IMG/VR virus record: IMGVR_UViG_3300043409_002988
Coordinates: 1-32,311 of that record
DNA length: 32,311 bases
Reading direction: 5' to 3' (one strand)
DNA from: a virus
This document shows, piece by piece, positions 28,955 through 32,311 of the stretch. A program made the position numbers and the translations under genes. Under the pieces are notes generated by a model that was not told the origin of the DNA, did no database searches, and saw nothing but the letters and a program-made list of their open reading frames with translations. Position 1 is the stretch's first letter. Each line of letters begins with the position of its first letter.

Positions 28955-29194
28955 ATGGCAAAGCGTGAACAACTGACCGTCGGCGAGATCGTACTTCCCG
29001 GTGGCCAATCCATTATCCAGAACCCGGCCAACACCGCCCCGTCCGCACAGGCAGTCTTTGCCCGTCGCGCGTTTATGAAGGGCGACGTTGCGATCTCGGC
29101 CTCCCCGGCTGCCTCGACCGCCGCCATCTGGATGTGCGTCACTGCCGGCGTCGGCGCTTCCTCTGTCTGGAAGTCCCTGACCCTGTCGGCCTAA
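28955..29194 (+). CDS. Small protein, 79 aa, decoration-like
   Basis: MAKREQLTVGEIVLPGGQSIIQNPANTAPSAQAVFARRAFMKGDVAISASPAASTAAIWMCVTAGVGASSVWKSLTLSA is a hydrophobic, beta-rich small domain; the pattern GDVAIS..P..STAAIWMCVTAG.G..SVWK resembles short phage tail-fibre or capsid-associated modules. Specific role not recognised. GAGGAGAAGCAA precedes the ATG; its stop overlaps the next start (TAATG). Confidence 0.65.
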   Translation: MAKREQLTVGEIVLPGGQSIIQNPANTAPSAQAVFARRAFMKGDVAISASPAASTAAIWMCVTAGVGASSVWKSLTLSA

Positions 29195-29427
29195 TGGTCG
29201 TCCCGGACAGAAAAACTCTCGTTGCCTTCGCAAACCTGCGGGGCAACCCAGATTTCGAGACCGTTCTGGCGTGGGTGGTCTCGTCAAGGCACGACCGTTA
29301 TGGGGACTTGGAATCCGCTGCGTTATCCGACGCGGCGCTTCACGTCCTCCGCGGGGAGGCCAGAGCGTTTGGAGAAATCCAGACTCACGCCGACCAAGCG
29401 CGAGCCATCATCGAAAGGACTGTGTGA
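29194..29427 (+). CDS. Hypothetical protein, 77 aa
   Basis: The product (MVVPDRKTLVAFANLRGNPD...) is helical and continues FETVLAWVVSSRHDRYGDLESAALSDAALHVLRGEARAFGEIQTHADQARAIIERTV. Its size and place before a scaffold gene recall small head-assembly helpers, without proof. The TAATG overlap with the preceding gene shows coupling. No motif for catalysis or membrane insertion is seen. Confidence 0.65.
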   Translation: MVVPDRKTLVAFANLRGNPDFETVLAWVVSSRHDRYGDLESAALSDAALHVLRGEARAFGEIQTHADQARAIIERTV

Positions 29428-29516
29428 TGGCTTGCAAAACCAGAATCCCAGCGACGGACTGTAGGAATCCCGAAAGGCTCCAGACAGAACGCTCGATGGC
29501 TCAAAGGAGAATTTGA
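29427..29516 (+). CDS. Possible micro-protein, 29 aa
   Basis: ATG 29427 overlaps the preceding stop (TGATG), AAGGA lies eight bases upstream, and the frame closes with TGA exactly on the scaffold start at 29516. The product MACKTRIPATDCRNPERLQT then ERSMAQRRI is basic with two cysteines. The perfect fit between neighbours supports translation, but it could also be an incidental frame over the scaffold's leader. Confidence 0.35.
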   Translation: MACKTRIPATDCRNPERLQTERSMAQRRI

Positions 29517-30412
29517 TGCTGCCAGAAGCAGTTGAGAAGCAAGCGCGCCTCGCCGAAGAACTTCACCGGCAAGCGTATGGCAACCCGTCCGAGCAGGGCG
29601 CTGCCAATGTTGAACAGGGAAACACCGCGACCAGCGAAGGTGTTCAGGACCAGTCGGCCCAGCAACAGCAGGAACAGCTGCAACAGCAGCAAGCGCCTGT
29701 TGAAGATGCGGCCTACTGGAAGAACCGCTTCGACGTACTGGAGGGCAAATACCGCGCCGAGGTTCCGCGTTACGCGGAGCAGGTCCGCACGTTGCAATCA
29801 CAGGTTGGCGAACTTCAGCGCAAGCTGGAAGACGCGGCCAAGGTGGTGCAACCAGCGGCCACCCCGGACGACTTGCTCCAGAAGTATGGCGATGAGTTCG
29901 TCCAAGACATCCGCCGCCTCGTGCCGCAGCAGGACGATGCACTGCGCTCGAAAGTTGAGACGATCGAGCGACTCACCGTTGAGCAGTTGAAAGACCGCTT
30001 CTACGGGGAGCTCGACAAGGCCGCGCCGAACTGGCGTGTGCTGAACGAGGACAAGGACTTCCTGACTTGGTTGTCCGGCATCGATTCGCTGAGCGGCCAA
30101 CCGCGCATGATCCTGTTCGATGACGCTGCCGACAAGAACGATGCGGCCCGCGTGGCGAACTTCTTCAACAATTACTCGCAGCCCAGCCAGTCCAAAGAGC
30201 GGCAGACGTCGACCAAGCCCGATCTGTCCCGAGAGGTCGTCCCGGAAACGGGTCGCATGACACCGCCTTCACCGGCAGCCAAAAAGCTGTGGTCACAGGC
30301 CGAGATCACGCGATTCTACGAGGATGTCCGCAAGGGCCTGATCAACAAGGACGACGCTGCCAACATTGAGCGAGACATCTTTGCCGCACAGCGCGAAGGA
30401 CGAATCCGCTAG
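29516..30412 (+). CDS. Scaffolding protein
   Basis: The 298-residue protein directly before the major capsid gene is highly charged and helical: a Gln-rich start (QDQSAQQQQEQLQQQQAPVED), coiled-coil stretches (YWKNRFDVLEGKYRAEVPRYAEQVRTLQSQVGELQRKLEDA), and a basic C-terminal helix-turn-helix-like end (SQAEITRFYEDVRKGLINKDDAANIERDIFAAQREGRI). The C-terminal basic hairpin is the usual coat-binding domain in P22-like scaffolds. It would direct procapsid assembly then leave. AAGGAGAATTTG precedes ATG 29516. Confidence 0.85.
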   Translation: MLPEAVEKQARLAEELHRQAYGNPSEQGAANVEQGNTATSEGVQDQSAQQQQEQLQQQQAPVEDAAYWKNRFDVLEGKYRAEVPRYAEQVRTLQSQVGELQRKLEDAAKVVQPAATPDDLLQKYGDEFVQDIRRLVPQQDDALRSKVETIERLTVEQLKDRFYGELDKAAPNWRVLNEDKDFLTWLSGIDSLSGQPRMILFDDAADKNDAARVANFFNNYSQPSQSKERQTSTKPDLSREVVPETGRMTPPSPAAKKLWSQAEITRFYEDVRKGLINKDDAANIERDIFAAQREGRIR

Positions 30413-30444
30413 GCGGGATGTCGCAGTATACGAAGGAGACTTAA

Positions 30445-31422
30445 ATGTCTGTTGCAGTCAGTGGTAACTATTATGGCGCCGGCGCCGGCGTCGACGGGTA
30501 CGCCGGCAAGTTCATTCCGGCGATCTGGTCCGGCAAGCTGCAGGAGAAGTTCTATCCTGCCACCTGCCTTTCCGAAATCGCAAACTCCGACTGGTCTGGC
30601 GAGATCAAGGATTCCGGCGACAAGGTGGAAATCCGCACTGTCCCGAACATCACGATCAACGACTACACCAAGGGCATGACCCTCGCGACGCAAGTCCCGG
30701 CGGCTGCGCTGATCGAACTCCTGATCGACAAGGGCAAGTATTTCAACCTCGTCGTCGATGATGTCGATGCCATCCAGTCCGACTTGCGTCTGATGGACAT
30801 GTTCTCGGGTGATGCCGCTGAACAGATGAAGATCAGCATCGAAACGATGGTTCTCGATGGCATCGTAGCCAAGCTGTCCTCGGCCACGACCCAGACCGGC
30901 AACGCCTCGTCCCAGAATATGGGCAACTCGGCTGGCGCCAAGTCTGCGAACATCGCCCTTGGTGCAACCGGTGCCCCGGTCGCCATCACCAAGGCCAACG
31001 TGCTGGACGTGATCGTCGATACCGGCCAAGTCCTCGACGAGCAGAACGCTCCCGAGGCCAGCCGCTGGATGGTCATCCCCCCGTGGATGGCTGCCCTGAT
31101 CAAGAAGTCGGACCTGAAGGACGCCTCGCTCTCCGGCGACGGCACCTCGCTCCTGCGCAACGGTCGCATCGGCTCGATCGACCGCTACACGCTGTACGTC
31201 AACAACAACCTGAAGGTCACCGCGACCGACGGCGCGTTCAGCAACGTGGCGCACATCCTCTTCGGTTGCAAGCAAGCGATCTGCTTTGCTTCGCAATTCA
31301 CGAAGCTGGAAACCCTGCGCGCGCAGACCACGTTCGGCAACATCATCCGCGGCGTTCAGGTCTTCGGTTACGAAGTGACCAAGGCTGACGCACTGGGCCG
31401 TCTCTACGCCTACAAGGGCTGA
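30445..31422 (+). CDS. Major capsid protein
   Basis: The 325-residue protein follows the scaffold gene and precedes a strong terminator, typical for the most abundant virion protein. The sequence AGKFIPAIWSGKLQEKFYPATCLSEIANSDWSGEIKDSGDKVEIRTVPNITINDYTKGM is the well-conserved N-terminal part of one HK97-fold capsid family; later parts (VDDVDAIQSDLRLMDMFSGDAAEQMKISIETMVLDGIV, ASRWMVIPPWMAALIKKSDLKDASLSGDG, VNNNLKVT) match the spine helix and P/A domains of that fold. GAAGGAGACTTAA precedes the ATG. The exact family name is not claimed. Confidence 0.9.
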   Translation: MSVAVSGNYYGAGAGVDGYAGKFIPAIWSGKLQEKFYPATCLSEIANSDWSGEIKDSGDKVEIRTVPNITINDYTKGMTLATQVPAAALIELLIDKGKYFNLVVDDVDAIQSDLRLMDMFSGDAAEQMKISIETMVLDGIVAKLSSATTQTGNASSQNMGNSAGAKSANIALGATGAPVAITKANVLDVIVDTGQVLDEQNAPEASRWMVIPPWMAALIKKSDLKDASLSGDGTSLLRNGRIGSIDRYTLYVNNNLKVTATDGAFSNVAHILFGCKQAICFASQFTKLETLRAQTTFGNIIRGVQVFGYEVTKADALGRLYAYKG

Positions 31423-31437
31423 TTGTTGTAAGTAGTG

Positions 31438-31472
31438 ACGGGTTGGCTGATACAATTCAGCCAACCCGTTTT
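31438..31472 (+). terminator. Strong terminator/attenuator after the capsid gene
   Basis: A 13-bp perfect stem, ACGGGTTGGCTGA (31438-31450) with TCAGCCAACCCGT (31457-31469), six-base loop, then TTT (31470-31472). It lies between the capsid gene and the next in-line gene, so it probably reduces read-through and keeps the capsid message most abundant. Confidence 0.85.
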
Positions 31473-31494
31473 CACATCAACCAAGGAGATTTTG

Positions 31495-31740
31495 ATGGCT
31501 AAATACTGGTGCACCAAGGATGGCGAAAAGGTGTTTCTTGGCAGCGACTACGACGACGTCCCGGGCCTTGTCCTGAAGGACTTCAGCGAAAACGAACAGC
31601 CGAAACAGCCGCAACAACCCGCCGCTGAGCCGGCCGGTATGGACATCGTCGAGGCCAGCAAGGCCTACGAAGCGAAGTTCGGCGCCAAGCCGCACCACGC
31701 GATGAAGCTGGAAACGATTCTGGCCAAGCTGGCGGAGTAA
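31495..31740 (+). CDS. Small protein after capsid gene, 81 aa
   Basis: MAKYWCTKDGEKVFLGSDYDDVPGLVLKDFSENEQPKQPQQPAAEPAGMDIVEASKAYEAKFGAKPHHAMKLETILAKLAE has a short folded start, a proline/glutamine linker and a helical C-terminus with FGAKPHHAMKLETILAKL, reminiscent of the head-tail or capsid-completion helper proteins that follow capsid genes in many phages. AGGAGATTTTG precedes the ATG. The family is not recognised. Confidence 0.65.
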   Translation: MAKYWCTKDGEKVFLGSDYDDVPGLVLKDFSENEQPKQPQQPAAEPAGMDIVEASKAYEAKFGAKPHHAMKLETILAKLAE

Positions 31741-31743
31741 CCA

Positions 31744-32311
31744 ATGACAACGGTCGCATACTCTACGCTGTTGCCGGAGGTGCTGCCGTTGTGCCCCGGC
31801 CTTCCCCAGCCGATCGCGATCAATGCGATCCGCAACTCCGCGATCGATTTCTGCCGCGAGACGATGATCTGGCAGGAAGACATCGACGTGGTCAATGAGG
31901 CCGCGGCGAACTTCCCGATCCCCTTTCCGGGCGACACCGACCGTATCGTTCGGGTGCTCTACGTCAGGTCTGGCGACCGCGTCCTATTTCCGACCAGCGA
32001 CGCCAACCTGAACCGCTGGTATCGTGGCCGCGAGTGGCGCGCAGACGAGGGCGACACGCCGACGTCCTTCTACCACCCGCTCCCAGAGACGCTGCAGTTT
32101 TACCCGAAGCCGTCAGCCGGTAGCTACGTCAGCTTCACCTACCGGGTGGCCAAGGAGCCGCTCCGGGACTCAACCGCCACCAACTCGCTGATCATTTCCG
32201 ACCACGCCGAGGATGTGGCTGCCGGTGCGCTGGCGCGGCTGATGATGATGCCGAGCGTCGAGTGGTCAAACCCGCAGCTGGCCCAGTATTACGGTGAGGT
32301 CTTCGGCGCCG
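31744..32311 (+). CDS. Head-tail adaptor / neck protein, 3' end beyond the window
   Basis: The 189 visible residues (MTTVAYSTLLPEVLPLCPGLPQPIAINAIRNSAIDFCRETMIWQED...) begin with two helices and continue with beta structure (FPIPFPGDTDRIVRVLYVRSGDRVLFPTS, YHPLPETLQFYPKPSAGSYVSFTYRVAKEP) and a helix (ISDHAEDVAAGALARLMMMP). This is the adaptor fold type (T7 gp11 / podovirus neck proteins) that binds the portal ring. The position after the capsid gene supports it. The gene continues past 32311. Confidence 0.75.
   Translation, partial: MTTVAYSTLLPEVLPLCPGLPQPIAINAIRNSAIDFCRETMIWQEDIDVVNEAAANFPIPFPGDTDRIVRVLYVRSGDRVLFPTSDANLNRWYRGREWRADEGDTPTSFYHPLPETLQFYPKPSAGSYVSFTYRVAKEPLRDSTATNSLIISDHAEDVAAGALARLMMMPSVEWSNPQLAQYYGEVFGA

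Noticed and set aside
1-32311. CRISPR array, insertion sequence, integrase or attachment site
   Set aside because: No regularly spaced identical repeats, transposase or tyrosine/serine recombinase motif was seen; tRNA-Gly shows no duplicated 3' end in the window.

Overview
The window is a single stretch of a tailed double-stranded DNA phage (or prophage), GC-rich and densely packed, with most neighbouring genes overlapping by ATGA or TGATG. The host is probably a GC-rich Gram-negative proteobacterium: there is an SAR endolysin, a nested Rz/Rz1 spanin pair that needs an outer membrane, and strong purine-rich ribosome binding sites. A P22-like portal and a neck-adaptor-like protein hint at a podovirus-type virion, but no tail gene proves this. 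Both ends are cut inside genes.

Layout. (1) 1-1891, leftward: Sak3-type annealing protein (partial), YqaJ exonuclease, and a CI-like repressor whose C-terminal S24 domain seems to lack its catalytic residues. (2) 2095-8393, rightward: SF2 helicase, zinc/Toprim primase, two PD-(D/E)XK-like nucleases, HU-like protein, Ref-like HNH protein, an HNH homing endonuclease, small zinc proteins, then a compact structured RNA gene with promoter and terminator and two small genes. (3) 8561-13905, leftward: a CobS-like MoxR AAA+ ATPase, a CobT-like HExxH/VWA protein, a (p)ppGpp-hydrolase-like HD protein and five small genes, ending at a strong terminator. (4) 14592-32311, rightward: small terminase subunit, Gp49-like protein, a non-coding RNA block with tRNA-Gly(TCC), large terminase subunit, portal, holin-endolysin-Rz/Rz1, two paralogous 20-residue-repeat surface proteins, scaffold, major capsid protein and the start of a head-tail adaptor.

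Most unusual features. The palindrome AACAGCTGTT occurs 10 times exactly (22 times as ACAGCTGT), where far fewer than one exact copy is expected by chance. Copies lie in intergenic control regions and inside genes in all three reading frames, so the selection acts on DNA, not protein. Related sites flank and precede the repressor gene and cover a candidate promoter before the terminase genes, which suggests a genome-wide operator/stoperator network or another DNA-level system. In addition, four long intergenic stretches (7416-7944, 13906-14591, 15351-15883, 16202-16902) hold unusual sequence. Three are rich in hairpins and include an unclassified RNA at about 7475-7638 and a tRNA-like multibranch fold at 16336-16463. 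The fourth (15351-15883) is mainly tandem C tracts.
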